NCBI RefSeq assembly: GCF_900094565.1
Contig: NZ_FMAF01000014.1
Coordinates: 1 to 64,000, forward strand
From: Martinezella lusitana
GTDB lineage: Bacteria; Pseudomonadota; Alphaproteobacteria; Rhizobiales; Rhizobiaceae
Reading direction: 5' to 3'
Length of the DNA stretch: 64,000 bases
In this document: positions 50,451-59,616 of the stretch, piece by piece
How positions within the stretch are numbered: position 1 is the stretch's first letter
How the letters are laid out: each line of letters begins with the position of its first letter
Translations under genes and position numbers: made by a program
The notes under the pieces: model-generated
Databases searched by the model: none
The model's input: only the letters and a program-made list of their open reading frames with translations
What the model was told of the DNA's origin: nothing

Positions 50451-52016
50451 ATGCCTTATGATGTCATCATTGTCGGTGCCGGAGCCGCGGGCGCAGTGCT
50501 TGCCGGCCGGTTGACGGAAGACCTAAGCAAGAAGGTGTTGTTGCTGGAGGCCGGCCCCGACTATCGCAGCAGCGGACAGCCAGCCGAAATGGAAAGTCCG
50601 AACCCGTTCAACCTCCTTTTGCCGCGCCGCTTCCAGGAAGCCTACATGTATCCGGATTTGATGGCGCGCCGGACGAAAAGGCAGCCGCATCGCGTCTATT
50701 GGCGCGGCAAGGGCATGGGCGGCTCGACCGCCGTCAACGGTCAGATTGCCATTCGCGGCCTGCTCCATGCCTTCGACCGTTGGGCCGATATCGGCTGTAA
50801 CGGATGGTCCGGTACCGATGTGCTTCCATTCTTCAACCGGCTCGAGGACGATCCTATCGATGCGGACTACCATGGTCGCGGCGGGCCGACACCGATTTAT
50901 CGCGCGCCTGTCGATACATGGGGCAATGTCGATAGGGCGATGCGCGACAGTGCGCTGGCTCTCGGCCATAGCTGGAACGATGACCTGAATGACCCTGAAG
51001 CCGAAGGCGTGTGCTGCTATCCGATCAATAGCCGCAATGGCAAACGCGTTTCGGTCAATGATGCCTATCTGGAGCCGGCGCGCGGCCGTGCCAACCTGAC
51101 GATCGTCGGCTCGACGACCGTCGACAAGGTCATTCTTGATGGCCGCAGGGCGACGGGGGTGAGCGCCATCGTCAATGGTCAGGCGAAGACATTCCTTGCG
51201 CCGCTCGTCATTCTCTCGGCCGGTTCCATTCACTCGCCCGTCATTCTGCAGCGCTCCGGCATCGGCCCGGCGACATTGCTTAGAAAACGCGGCGTCGAGG
51301 TTGTCGCTGACTTGCCGGTCGGCGAGAATTTCTTCGATCATCCCTACTGCCGCATCGAACTGAAGCTGAAGAGCGAGTTTAAGGCGACCGATGTCAACGC
51401 GCGCCATACCAATTGCTGCGTGCGCATGAGCTCGGGTCTTCCAGGCGCGCAACGCGACGATATTCTCTTCGTGTCGATGAACCACGGTGGTATCGGCGTC
51501 GAATCCGACAGCGCCCAATTCGGCGAGGCAATGATCAATCTGATCCTCATGGAGGCCAAGAGCCGCGGCTCGGTCAGCCTCCGCTCGGTCAATCCGCTCG
51601 ATCAGCCCGTCGTCGAGGAGAACATGCTGTCCCATCCGCTCGATCTGGCGCGCATGCGCGCCGGTTACCGCCATCTCGGCAGGATGGCAGCGCAGGCGCC
51701 GATCCAGGCCATCACCGAAGGCATATTGCTGGGTGATTCCGATCTGCCGCTCTCCTGGCTCGACACTGCCAGCGATGTAGCGGTGGAGGATTTCCTGCTG
51801 ACGCAATCTTCCGATGCACAGCATGGTATCGGTGGCTGCAGCATGGGGCGTGCCGGCGCCGGCGTCGTCGATCCGGAATGCCGCGTCAACGGCTTCGAAG
51901 GTCTGCGCGTCATCGATGCGTCGATCATGCCGCTCGACTGCCAGGCCAACACCAATCTCACCACCATCATGATAGGCGAGAAGATGGCTGACAGCCTGCG
52001 AGGGGCTGTCCATTGA
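50451..52016 (+). CDS. GMC family oxidoreductase (choline dehydrogenase-like)
   Basis: The 521-residue protein starts with the FAD motif YDVIIVGAGAAGAVLAGRL and has WRGKGMGGSTAVNGQIAIRG, LSAGSIHSPVILQRSGIGP and the C-terminal DASIMPLDCQANTNLTTIMI, the GMC pattern. The usual HPxGTCRMG is HGIGGCSMG here, keeping the likely catalytic His. It oxidises an alcohol to an aldehyde or ketone with FAD. The ATG at 50451 is chosen for the canonical N terminus. RidA follows 17 bases downstream. Confidence 0.85.
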   Translation: MPYDVIIVGAGAAGAVLAGRLTEDLSKKVLLLEAGPDYRSSGQPAEMESPNPFNLLLPRRFQEAYMYPDLMARRTKRQPHRVYWRGKGMGGSTAVNGQIAIRGLLHAFDRWADIGCNGWSGTDVLPFFNRLEDDPIDADYHGRGGPTPIYRAPVDTWGNVDRAMRDSALALGHSWNDDLNDPEAEGVCCYPINSRNGKRVSVNDAYLEPARGRANLTIVGSTTVDKVILDGRRATGVSAIVNGQAKTFLAPLVILSAGSIHSPVILQRSGIGPATLLRKRGVEVVADLPVGENFFDHPYCRIELKLKSEFKATDVNARHTNCCVRMSSGLPGAQRDDILFVSMNHGGIGVESDSAQFGEAMINLILMEAKSRGSVSLRSVNPLDQPVVEENMLSHPLDLARMRAGYRHLGRMAAQAPIQAITEGILLGDSDLPLSWLDTASDVAVEDFLLTQSSDAQHGIGGCSMGRAGAGVVDPECRVNGFEGLRVIDASIMPLDCQANTNLTTIMIGEKMADSLRGAVH

Positions 52017-52033
52017 AAGCGGAGGGCGGACGC

Positions 52034-52504
52034 ATGGCGATGGATGCTTACGAACGGCTGAGTGCCCTGGGGCTCACGCTGCCGAAGACGCCGAAAGCGG
52101 CGGGCAATTATATTCCGGCCAAGTTGTGCGGTGAGATGCTCTATCTCGCCGGGCAGGGGCCGCAACGCCCTGACGGGTCCTGGTGCGTCGGCAAGGTCGG
52201 CAAGGATGTGAGCTTGGAGGAAGCCTATCAGCATGCGCGCCTCGTCGGCCTGCAATTGCTCGGCGTCATCCACGATGCCGTCGGCGATCTCAACCGTGTC
52301 GAGGTGATCAAGCTGCTCGGTATGGTCAATGCGGTTCCCGAGTTTGCCGATCATCCGAAGGTGATCAATGGAGCATCGGATCTGCTCATCGAAGTGCTGG
52401 GTGAGGCGGGCCGTCACGCTCGTTCCGCCGTCGGCATGGGATCCCTGCCGAACGGCATCACCGTGGAGATCGAGGCTATCCTGCGCGTGCTGCCGCGCGA
52501 CTGA
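52034..52504 (+). CDS. RidA/YjgF family enamine-imine deaminase
   Basis: The 156-residue protein belongs to the RidA superfamily: YIPAKLCGEMLYLAGQGPQR, the ARLVGLQLLGVI helix and the C-terminal RSAVGMGSLPNGITVEIEAI, which holds the arginine and glutamate of the imine site. RidA hydrolyses reactive imines, which FAD amino-acid oxidases release, so it fits the locus. The ATG at 52034 has GGAGGG at 52021-52026; a TTG at 52013 overlapping the GMC gene is less likely. A terminator follows. Confidence 0.8.
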   Translation: MAMDAYERLSALGLTLPKTPKAAGNYIPAKLCGEMLYLAGQGPQRPDGSWCVGKVGKDVSLEEAYQHARLVGLQLLGVIHDAVGDLNRVEVIKLLGMVNAVPEFADHPKVINGASDLLIEVLGEAGRHARSAVGMGSLPNGITVEIEAILRVLPRD

Positions 52505-52525
52505 TTTTTGACTGTTTTCCCCAAC

Positions 52526-52563
52526 TGGCCTTCGTTTGCTCTGTGTGCGAAGGCCATTTTTTT
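52526..52563 (+). terminator. Rho-independent terminator after ridA
   Basis: TGGCCTTCG (52526-52534) pairs perfectly with CGAAGGCCA (52548-52556), followed by seven T. A second GC-rich hairpin (GGCCCGGC 52569-52576 with GCCGGGCC 52582-52589) stands between it and the convergent aldehyde dehydrogenase gene but lacks a T run. Confidence 0.85.
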
Positions 52564-52603
52564 ATTGCGGCCCGGCGTGTTGCCGGGCCGGCAGCATTCC
52601 TGC

Positions 52604-54130
52604 TTATCGCGAAATATCGATCGTCATCGTCTTCAGATCGCACATTTCCATGAGTGTGTGCCGGCCGCCTGTGCGGCCAAGCCCGCTCCGCGTTCCGGCT
52701 GCGCCGCCGGCGGGAATATGCGGCTCCCAATAGCAGCTTTTCTCATTAACGTTGACGATGCCGACGCGAAGGCTTTCGGTAAAGAAGAAGGCCCTCTTGA
52801 TCGTGTTGGTGAATACTGCCGCCGACAGGCCGTATGGGCTGGAGGCCGCGAGCTCCAAAGCCTCCTCATCCGTATCGAACGTCAGCACCGGGGCGACCGG
52901 GCCGAAGGATTCCTCGGTGTTCAAAAGGCTCTCGCGTGTCAGTCCGGTCACGACTGTCGGCTCGAAATAGAGGTTGGTCGGCAATCCCACGGCTATGCCA
53001 CCGCCGGTCACGACGCGTGCCTGATGAGCATGCGCATCGGCCATATGGCTCAGCATCTTGTCGAGCGATGCCGCATTGTTGAGCGGCCCCATCGTTGTCG
53101 ACGGGTCGAAGGGATCGCCCATGCGCACCTTGCCGGCCGCGTTCATCAGCCCATCCACGAAGCGATCATGCACGGATCTATGCACGAGAACCCGCTCGGT
53201 CGCGGTGCAAATCTGCCCTGCATTGGCAAAGCACCCCGCGCCGATCTCGGCCGCCGCCATGTCGATATCGGCGTCGGCAAGCACGATGGTCGGACCATTG
53301 CCGCCCATCTCGAGCAGCAGCGGCTTGCCGGCGCCACGGCGAGCGATTGTCGCGCCTGTGGCCGAGCTACCGGTGAAGCCGATGGCATGTATGCCCGGGT
53401 GGATGACGGCCTCATCGCCAACTTCCGCGCCATCGCCGAGAACGAGGTTTATGACACCATCAGGCACATCGGCCTCGATCATGCATTCCATCAGCGCTAC
53501 AGCGATCAGCGACGTCGTCGGCGCCGGAACCCAGACGACGCTATTGCCGGTCGCGACGGCCGGGCCGAGATAATAGAGGCAGGGCAGGGCGGCGGGGAAG
53601 TTCCATGGCGTGATGATGGCGAAGACGCCCTTCGGCTGCAGGAAGCTGAAGGCGCGCTTGTTGGCGTCTGCGACCGGGAAGGCAGCCGTTTCCAGCCATT
53701 TGATCTGCTCGGCAGCATTGCGGAAGCCGAGGGCTGCTGCGGCAATCTCGCCTTTGGCCTCGGCGTGGAAAGGCTTGCCCTGTTCAAGGCACAGAAGCCG
53801 GGCGAGTTCCTCGGCGCGGCGATCGATTTCGTCGGCGATCTTCATGCAAAGGGCCGCGCGCGCAAAGACGCCCATCTTGCGCATGGTTTCGCGCGCGGCC
53901 TCTGCGGCTGCCACCGCGCGCCCGACATCGGCGCGGGTCGACAGCGCCAGATATCCCAGTCTCTCGCCCGTTGCCGGACTGTCGACCGCAAGAAAGGTGC
54001 CGGTGCTGCCGGCAACCCATTCCGAACCGATCCGGTTCTTGCCGACGCGCGCGCCCGATTCCGTCTCGCTGACGATCGGCATGCCGCGCAGGTGCGGACC
54101 GTCGATCGAGGATTTGAAATGGAATGTCAT
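52604..54130 (-). CDS. NAD(P)-dependent aldehyde dehydrogenase
   Basis: The 508-residue protein has all aldehyde dehydrogenase landmarks: ITPWNFPAALP, GFTGSSATG, LEMGGNGP (general-base Glu) and the catalytic Cys in ANAGQICTATE, with EESFGPVAPV near the C terminus. It oxidises a semialdehyde or aldehyde to the acid. It is the last gene of the minus-strand operon starting at 62819, and its start overlaps the creatininase-family stop by 4 bases. The substrate is probably the aldehyde produced late in that pathway. Confidence 0.88.
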   Translation of the reverse strand: MTFHFKSSIDGPHLRGMPIVSETESGARVGKNRIGSEWVAGSTGTFLAVDSPATGERLGYLALSTRADVGRAVAAAEAARETMRKMGVFARAALCMKIADEIDRRAEELARLLCLEQGKPFHAEAKGEIAAAALGFRNAAEQIKWLETAAFPVADANKRAFSFLQPKGVFAIITPWNFPAALPCLYYLGPAVATGNSVVWVPAPTTSLIAVALMECMIEADVPDGVINLVLGDGAEVGDEAVIHPGIHAIGFTGSSATGATIARRGAGKPLLLEMGGNGPTIVLADADIDMAAAEIGAGCFANAGQICTATERVLVHRSVHDRFVDGLMNAAGKVRMGDPFDPSTTMGPLNNAASLDKMLSHMADAHAHQARVVTGGGIAVGLPTNLYFEPTVVTGLTRESLLNTEESFGPVAPVLTFDTDEEALELAASSPYGLSAAVFTNTIKRAFFFTESLRVGIVNVNEKSCYWEPHIPAGGAAGTRSGLGRTGGRHTLMEMCDLKTMTIDISR

Positions 54131-54936
54131 GAAGGCCTCCTTTGACCGTAGTCCTTTTGGATTCTGAGGATCGTGGCGCGGCTACGCTCGACGGCGGCGG
54201 CAAACAGCGTTTCTCCGGCTTGCCGGGATGCTTCCGATGGTGTGCCGATGACGCCATTGTCCCGGATGGTTTCGAACGGCCTCCACACGGTAACGGCAGA
54301 GCCGGCAAACAGATGCGGATCCGGCCAGGAGGGCGGTGTCGTGCCCTCCGGAATCAACGGTTCGCGGACGCTTGCCGGCACGACATGCATCATCAGGGAG
54401 GTTTCGAGCGCACAGGCATGGCCGGTGCCGCCGGCCGCATCGGGCAGGACCTCGGCCGCTATGTCGGCGATAAGGTCGAAATAAGAGAAGCCGGCTGACG
54501 TGATGCCGCGCTGCCCGAGCTTGGTGATCGCCACCTGCATGGCAGCGCGGTTGCCGCCATGGCCGTTGAGGATGACGGGGAGAAAGCCGTCCTCGGAAAG
54601 GCAGGTGCAGAGATCGACCAGAACGGCGATGAATGTGTCGGGGCTGAGACTCATCGTTCCCGCGAAAGCGCGATGATGATGGGAGGAGCCATAGGCCAAA
54701 GGCTCGCAGACGCGCATACCCTCTTCGCCTTCAGCCGTAGCGAGCGCGACGGCATGGGCAAGCCAGATATCGACGCCGAGTGGCAGATGCGGGCCGTGCT
54801 GTTCGACGGCGCCGACAGGCAATATTGCGACCTGTCGTTTCCGTCCGCTTTTGCTCAGCGCCTTCGCGTCCGGCGAGGTCATGAAGGCAAAGCCGGTTGT
54901 GTGCTTGATGGTGGCATCGTCACGAGAGGAGGTCAT
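54127..54936 (-). CDS. Creatininase family amidohydrolase
   Basis: The 269-residue protein has the creatininase metal site: LPVGAVEQHGPHLPLGVD (Glu and His), LAYGSSHHHRAFAGTMSLSP, LNGHGGNRAAMQVA and, later, GHACALETSLMMHV. The family opens cyclic amides (creatinine), deformylates, or hydrolyses N-substituted formamides. It overlaps the upstream permease gene and the downstream aldehyde dehydrogenase gene by 4 bases each, so it is a core part of this pathway rather than a bystander. Confidence 0.82.
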   Translation of the reverse strand: MTSSRDDATIKHTTGFAFMTSPDAKALSKSGRKRQVAILPVGAVEQHGPHLPLGVDIWLAHAVALATAEGEEGMRVCEPLAYGSSHHHRAFAGTMSLSPDTFIAVLVDLCTCLSEDGFLPVILNGHGGNRAAMQVAITKLGQRGITSAGFSYFDLIADIAAEVLPDAAGGTGHACALETSLMMHVVPASVREPLIPEGTTPPSWPDPHLFAGSAVTVWRPFETIRDNGVIGTPSEASRQAGETLFAAAVERSRATILRIQKDYGQRRPS

Positions 54937-55910
54937 CGTGAAGCCTCCACGAGGCGAGCCTTCGCGTGTGTCATGGCGGCGTCGGCAAGAAGCGCGGCGA
55001 TGATGATGGCGCCCTTGTAGAGCTCCAGGCTCGATGGGTCAGTACCGAAGATGCGCAGGGCCGTCGTCAAAAGGCTGACGATCAGCGCGCCGACCACGGC
55101 GCCCCAGACCGTGCCGCGGCCGCCGAAGATGCTGGTGCCGCCAAGAACGGCCGCTGCGATCGCATCCAGCAGCAGTGATGTTCCGCCGATATTCGGCGTG
55201 ACGACGGGAACCCGGCTGATCATGATGAAAGCCGTCAGAAACACGAAAAGGCCGGATGCGCAGTAGACGAGGATAAAGTGTCGCGTGACCGGGATGCCGG
55301 CCAGTTCTGCCGCCGCGGCATCGGAGCCGAGGGCGTAGGTTCTTAGCCCGAAGGCGCTGCGGCGCATCAGCACGGCGGCGACGAGGATGATGGCGAGCGT
55401 TGCGAAGATGACGTTCGGTATGCCGAGGGTGCGTTCGATGCCGATGAACTTCAAGGCCGGCTCACGCAATACCAGCACGCCCTTGGAGGCGACGCCGAGC
55501 GTCGCGCCCTGCAGCGCCACCATGGTGGCAAGCGTCGTCACGAAGGGCGGGATTCTCAGCAGCGCGATGACGAGGCCATTCACCAATCCGACGAGGAGCA
55601 TGACGACCAGCGCGATCACCAGGGCAGCAGGCAGGCCGAGCCCGGAATCGATCAAGGTCGCGATCAGCACGGCGCAGAAGGCAACGCCTACGCCGGCCGA
55701 CAGATCGATGCCGGCGGTCAAGAGCACAATCAGCGCGCCAAGGGCGAGCACCGCAACCGGTGTTGCCTGCGACACGATATTGATCAGGCTCTGCGTCGAG
55801 ATCACGCGCGGATCAGCGGCCGAGAAGACCGCCAGCAGCACTGCGAGCAGGATGACCGGTGAAAGATCGAGGATACGCCTCAGCCGCAGATTGTTTGTCG
55901 TTGTCATCAT
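54933..55910 (-). CDS. Ribose-type ABC transporter permease
   Basis: The 325-residue protein has about nine helices and the RbsC pattern: GALIVLLTAGIDLSAGVGVA near the N terminus, FVTTLATMVALQGATLGVAS in the middle and TSIFGGRGTVWGAVVGALIV near the end. It would form the pore together with the permease half of the fusion protein at 56950. ATG 55910 or 55907 starts it. It lies 10 bases after the Gfo/Idh/MocA gene. Confidence 0.85.
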   Translation of the reverse strand: MMTTTNNLRLRRILDLSPVILLAVLLAVFSAADPRVISTQSLINIVSQATPVAVLALGALIVLLTAGIDLSAGVGVAFCAVLIATLIDSGLGLPAALVIALVVMLLVGLVNGLVIALLRIPPFVTTLATMVALQGATLGVASKGVLVLREPALKFIGIERTLGIPNVIFATLAIILVAAVLMRRSAFGLRTYALGSDAAAAELAGIPVTRHFILVYCASGLFVFLTAFIMISRVPVVTPNIGGTSLLLDAIAAAVLGGTSIFGGRGTVWGAVVGALIVSLLTTALRIFGTDPSSLELYKGAIIIAALLADAAMTHAKARLVEASR

Positions 55911-55920
55911 CTGTCCCGCC

Positions 55921-56940
55921 TCAAATGTGCCAGTCTTCCACCGCTTCGCGCTTGCCGGTGTCGACGCTGCGCAGGATGGCGTCATTGACGGCAACAGCCC
56001 TCAAGGCATCCTCGACCGGCATGACGAAGGGTTTTTCGAATCGGACCGCCGAAATGAAATGCCTGACTTCCTCGTAGAGATCGCCGACGATATGTCCGTT
56101 CGTCGTCGGCCAGTGCTGGCTATCAGGCAAAGACCAGGAGCCGCGCGATAGCAGCCGCAGACCATGGTCGCGGACATCGAGATCGATCAGGCCATCGGTG
56201 CCGACGACTTCGGTGCGCGCCCATATGCCGGTCGGAGCGGTATCCGGCAGCGTCCAGCCGAAATAGAGCTGGCCGCTCATGCCGTTCGACATTTCGACCG
56301 TCGAGAAAATCGCGTCCTCCGAAGCGATGCCGAGCGAGGGCATGAGCTTGGAGACTGCGCGCGAGTAAACCGAGGTGACGTCGGCGCCGCTGATCCATTG
56401 CAGCATGTCGATGTCATGAATGCCCAGATAGAAACAGACGCTCGACTTGCCGTTCATCCGCTGGCCGACGTCGCGCTTGGTGAAACGGCCGCTGCTGGCA
56501 TGGATCGGCTGGCCGATGCGGCCTTCACGCACGGCAACTGCTGCCTCGCAATAGCGGGGATCGAAGCGAAGAATATGGGCGACGAGCAGGCGCGCGCCGC
56601 TTCTCTTCGCCGTTCTTGCAATGGTCTTGGCCGCGTCGAGCGTATGGGCCATCGGCTTTTCGAGAAGGACTGGTTTGCTTGCCTCGAGGAGTTCGCAGGT
56701 GACGGCCTCATGCAGCCGGTCGGGTGCGGCGACGATATAGGCATCCGCCGCGCCGGCGCTGAGCGCGGACGCCACATCTGCGAAATGAGGAACACCGAAT
56801 TCATCCGCTGCCTGTCGGCCGAGTTCGACATTCGGATCGATGATGGCGGAAACCTCGGCAAGGTCGCTATCGGCCACCACGCGAGCATGCAGACGTCCCA
56901 TGAAGCCAGCGCCGACGATCGCTATGCGCAGTCTGCTCAT
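55921..56940 (-). CDS. Gfo/Idh/MocA family NAD(P)-dependent oxidoreductase
   Basis: The 339-residue protein has an N-terminal Rossmann fold (RIAIVGAGFMGRLHARVVAD) and the family motif EKPMAHTLDAAK containing the catalytic Lys, then a C-terminal beta-sheet domain with FYLGIHDIDMLQWISGADV (the HDID histidine). Members oxidise sugars, inositols or related polyols. Its presence between the two permease genes suggests that the transported compound carries a polyol or sugar-like group, though the remaining genes point to amides and amino acids. Confidence 0.88.
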   Translation of the reverse strand: MSRLRIAIVGAGFMGRLHARVVADSDLAEVSAIIDPNVELGRQAADEFGVPHFADVASALSAGAADAYIVAAPDRLHEAVTCELLEASKPVLLEKPMAHTLDAAKTIARTAKRSGARLLVAHILRFDPRYCEAAVAVREGRIGQPIHASSGRFTKRDVGQRMNGKSSVCFYLGIHDIDMLQWISGADVTSVYSRAVSKLMPSLGIASEDAIFSTVEMSNGMSGQLYFGWTLPDTAPTGIWARTEVVGTDGLIDLDVRDHGLRLLSRGSWSLPDSQHWPTTNGHIVGDLYEEVRHFISAVRFEKPFVMPVEDALRAVAVNDAILRSVDTGKREAVEDWHI

Positions 56941-56949
56941 AAAACCTCC

Positions 56950-59505
56950 TCACGCAACGTGTTGCGGTGCGCTCTGGGCGTCATTCGGATTGATATTCGG
57001 GGGCTGAATAGTTTCGCTGAAGGCGAGCGCCATCACGTCCTCTTCGCTGGCGCCGCGCCCGAGTTCGCCGACCGAACGCCCCTCGCGCATGACAATGATG
57101 CGGTCGGCGACGCCGAGCACTTCGGGCAATTCACTCGATACCATCAGGATGGCGGCGCCCTGCCGTTTCAGCTCGGCGATAAGGTGGTGCAGCTCGGACT
57201 TGGCGCCGACGTCAACGCCGCGCGTCGGCTCGTCGAGCAGGATGATCTGCGGCTTCGTCGCCAGCCATTTGCCGATGACGACCTTCTGCTGGTTGCCGCC
57301 GGAAAGCTCGATTGTCCGCTTGTCCGGCTGTGCCGGCCGCACACCGAGGGAGGCAATCAATTCGCCCGCCAAGCGGCTGATCCGGCGCGGCGACAGCAGG
57401 CCGAAGCGGCTATTGCCGCGTATCCAGGCGAGCGAAAGGTTGTCGCGGATGGACATGGTGCCAACAAAGCCTTCGAGGTGCCGGTCCTCCGGGATATAGA
57501 CGATGCCGGCGCGGTTCGCCGCCTTGATGTCGCCGCCGGATTGCCCCTTGCCAAAGATCTCGATGGACCCGCCGTGCAGCGTTTCTAGACCGGCGATCAA
57601 CCGCAGCACTTCCGAACGGCCGCTGCCCATCAGTCCGGCAATCGCAACGATCTCGCCGCGATGGACGCAGAGCGAGGCGGATTTCAGCAGCTTGCCGTTC
57701 GAGGCATCCAGCACCTCCACCGCTTTTTCGCGAATATCGGCCTTTAGATAGGGGAAGATGTCGCCGAGATCGCGGCCGACCATCATCGAGACGATCTCCG
57801 CTTCGTTGGTCAGCCGCGTCTGCCGTTCGCCGATGAACTTGCCGTCGCGCAACACGACCACGCGGTCGCACTGGCTGAAGATTTCCTCCATCTTGTGCGA
57901 GATGTAGAGAATTCCCGCTCCGCGTTGCCTGAGCTTGGCGATAAGCTCATAGAGATGATCCCGCTCGCGATTGGAAAGCGCGCTCGTCGGCTCGTCCATG
58001 ATGAAGAGCCAGGCGTCGGACAGGACGGCGCGGGCGATCTCCACCATCTGCTGGCGGCCAACGGAGAGGGTCCGCAGTTCGGCATCGATGTCGATATCGA
58101 GCGACAGCTCCCGCATGATCGCGGCGGCTTCGCGCCGCATGCGGCCACGGTCCAGCAGGCCGAGGCGCGTATGCGGCTCGCGGCCGACGAAGAGGTTCTC
58201 GGCGACCGTCAGATCGGGCGAAAGGCTGAAATGCTGATGGATAACGCTGATGCCCTCGGCATCGCTCGGTGCATGAAAATCGACCAGACGACCGTCGATG
58301 GCGATATCGCCTTCATCGGGCCGGTAGACGCCGGAAATGCACTTTACCAGCGTCGATTTGCCAGCACCGTTCTCGCCGGCGAGCGCTACGACCTCGCCCG
58401 ACGATATAGCGAATGAAACGCCGTCCAATGCCTTGACGCCGGGGAATGACTTGCCGAGGGCGCGCAGCTCTATGCGCCGACCCGCCGGCGCTTTCGCCGC
58501 GCCATTCTGAGGCGGAGCGGCCTTTGTCGCCTGGCTTTTGCGCCGGCCGCTTTTGACGAATGCAGTGATGCTCTCCGGCTGGCTGGCCAGCACCGCAACG
58601 AGAATAAGGGCGCCGGTGATGTAGTAGATGACGATCTGCGGCACCTGGAGAAAGGAAAGCCCGGTATTGATCACGCCGAGAAGCAATGCCCCGATCGCGG
58701 TGCCCCAGATGGAGCCTTGCCCGCCTGAAAGCTTGGTGCCGCCGACGATCGCTGCCGTGATGGCGGTGAATTCGAGGCCGGTGCCGGCCAGCGGCTGGGC
58801 CGAGCCGAGACGGCCGATCGTCAGGATGGCGCCGAGCCCGGCGGTGGCTCCGGCGATGAGATAAACCGAGATGCGCACAAGGCCGACCGGCACCATGGAG
58901 GCCCGCGCCGCATCGGCATTGCCGCCGACGGCATAGATCCAGCGGCCATAGACGGTGCGGGCAAGGACGAACCACCAGGCAAGCAGGCAAACGGCTGCGA
59001 CGATGATGGCAGCTGGAATGGGACCGAGGCTTTCGCGCCCGGCATAGAGAACGATGGGATTGTCGATCGCGATGCTCGATGCGCCCGAAAGGCTGAGCGA
59101 AAGCCCGCGTGCGAAGGCCATGGTCGCGAGCGTTGCAATGAAGGGAGAGATGCCGGCAAAGCCGATCAACACGCCGTTCAGCAGGCCTATGACGGAGCCG
59201 GCCAGGATCGCGGTCAGGAGTGTCGCCGCAGCCGAGCCGGTCGCTGCATAGACGAGACCGGCGGCCACACCGGAAAACGCCAGCGTGCTGCCGACGGAGA
59301 TATCGATGCCGCGGGCAATGATAACGGCCGTCATGGCGAAGGCGATGAGTGCGATGACGGCGCTCTGCTGGGCGATGCTCACGAAGTTGCCCGCCGTCAG
59401 GAACCGCGGGTCGATCCAGCCGAAGACGACGACGGCAATGGCAAGAACGATCACCAGCACCGGCTCGTTGCGGCGGAGCAGGGATGAAATCCGGTTTTGA
59501 AGCAT
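56950..59505 (-). CDS. Fused ribose-type ABC permease and double ATPase
   Basis: The 851-residue protein joins an RbsC-like permease (about residues 1-315, with IIARGIDISVGSTLAFSGVA and GGTKLSGGQGSIWGTAIGAL) to an RbsA-like ATPase through a Lys/Ala/Pro-rich linker (about 316-345). Nucleotide domain 1 (346-580) has GENGAGKST (377-385), LSVGRQQMVEIARA and FIMDEPTSAL. Domain 2 (595-840) has the degenerate P-loop GLMGSGRSE, LSGGNQQKV and ILLDEPTRGVD, as in RbsA/MglA. These are normally two proteins. The ATG at 59505 has GAGAGG upstream; 59535 lacks a ribosome site. Confidence 0.9.
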   Translation of the reverse strand: MLQNRISSLLRRNEPVLVIVLAIAVVVFGWIDPRFLTAGNFVSIAQQSAVIALIAFAMTAVIIARGIDISVGSTLAFSGVAAGLVYAATGSAAATLLTAILAGSVIGLLNGVLIGFAGISPFIATLATMAFARGLSLSLSGASSIAIDNPIVLYAGRESLGPIPAAIIVAAVCLLAWWFVLARTVYGRWIYAVGGNADAARASMVPVGLVRISVYLIAGATAGLGAILTIGRLGSAQPLAGTGLEFTAITAAIVGGTKLSGGQGSIWGTAIGALLLGVINTGLSFLQVPQIVIYYITGALILVAVLASQPESITAFVKSGRRKSQATKAAPPQNGAAKAPAGRRIELRALGKSFPGVKALDGVSFAISSGEVVALAGENGAGKSTLVKCISGVYRPDEGDIAIDGRLVDFHAPSDAEGISVIHQHFSLSPDLTVAENLFVGREPHTRLGLLDRGRMRREAAAIMRELSLDIDIDAELRTLSVGRQQMVEIARAVLSDAWLFIMDEPTSALSNRERDHLYELIAKLRQRGAGILYISHKMEEIFSQCDRVVVLRDGKFIGERQTRLTNEAEIVSMMVGRDLGDIFPYLKADIREKAVEVLDASNGKLLKSASLCVHRGEIVAIAGLMGSGRSEVLRLIAGLETLHGGSIEIFGKGQSGGDIKAANRAGIVYIPEDRHLEGFVGTMSIRDNLSLAWIRGNSRFGLLSPRRISRLAGELIASLGVRPAQPDKRTIELSGGNQQKVVIGKWLATKPQIILLDEPTRGVDVGAKSELHHLIAELKRQGAAILMVSSELPEVLGVADRIIVMREGRSVGELGRGASEEDVMALAFSETIQPPNINPNDAQSAPQHVA

Positions 59506-59616
59506 GGTCGGCCGCCTCTCGAACACGATGCGCATCGCCCGGAGGGGCGAGGATTCAGGATGTTCATGGAGTGGGGACCGCCGGTACGGATGCGTACCGG
59601 CAGCCCTGCGTCGGAC

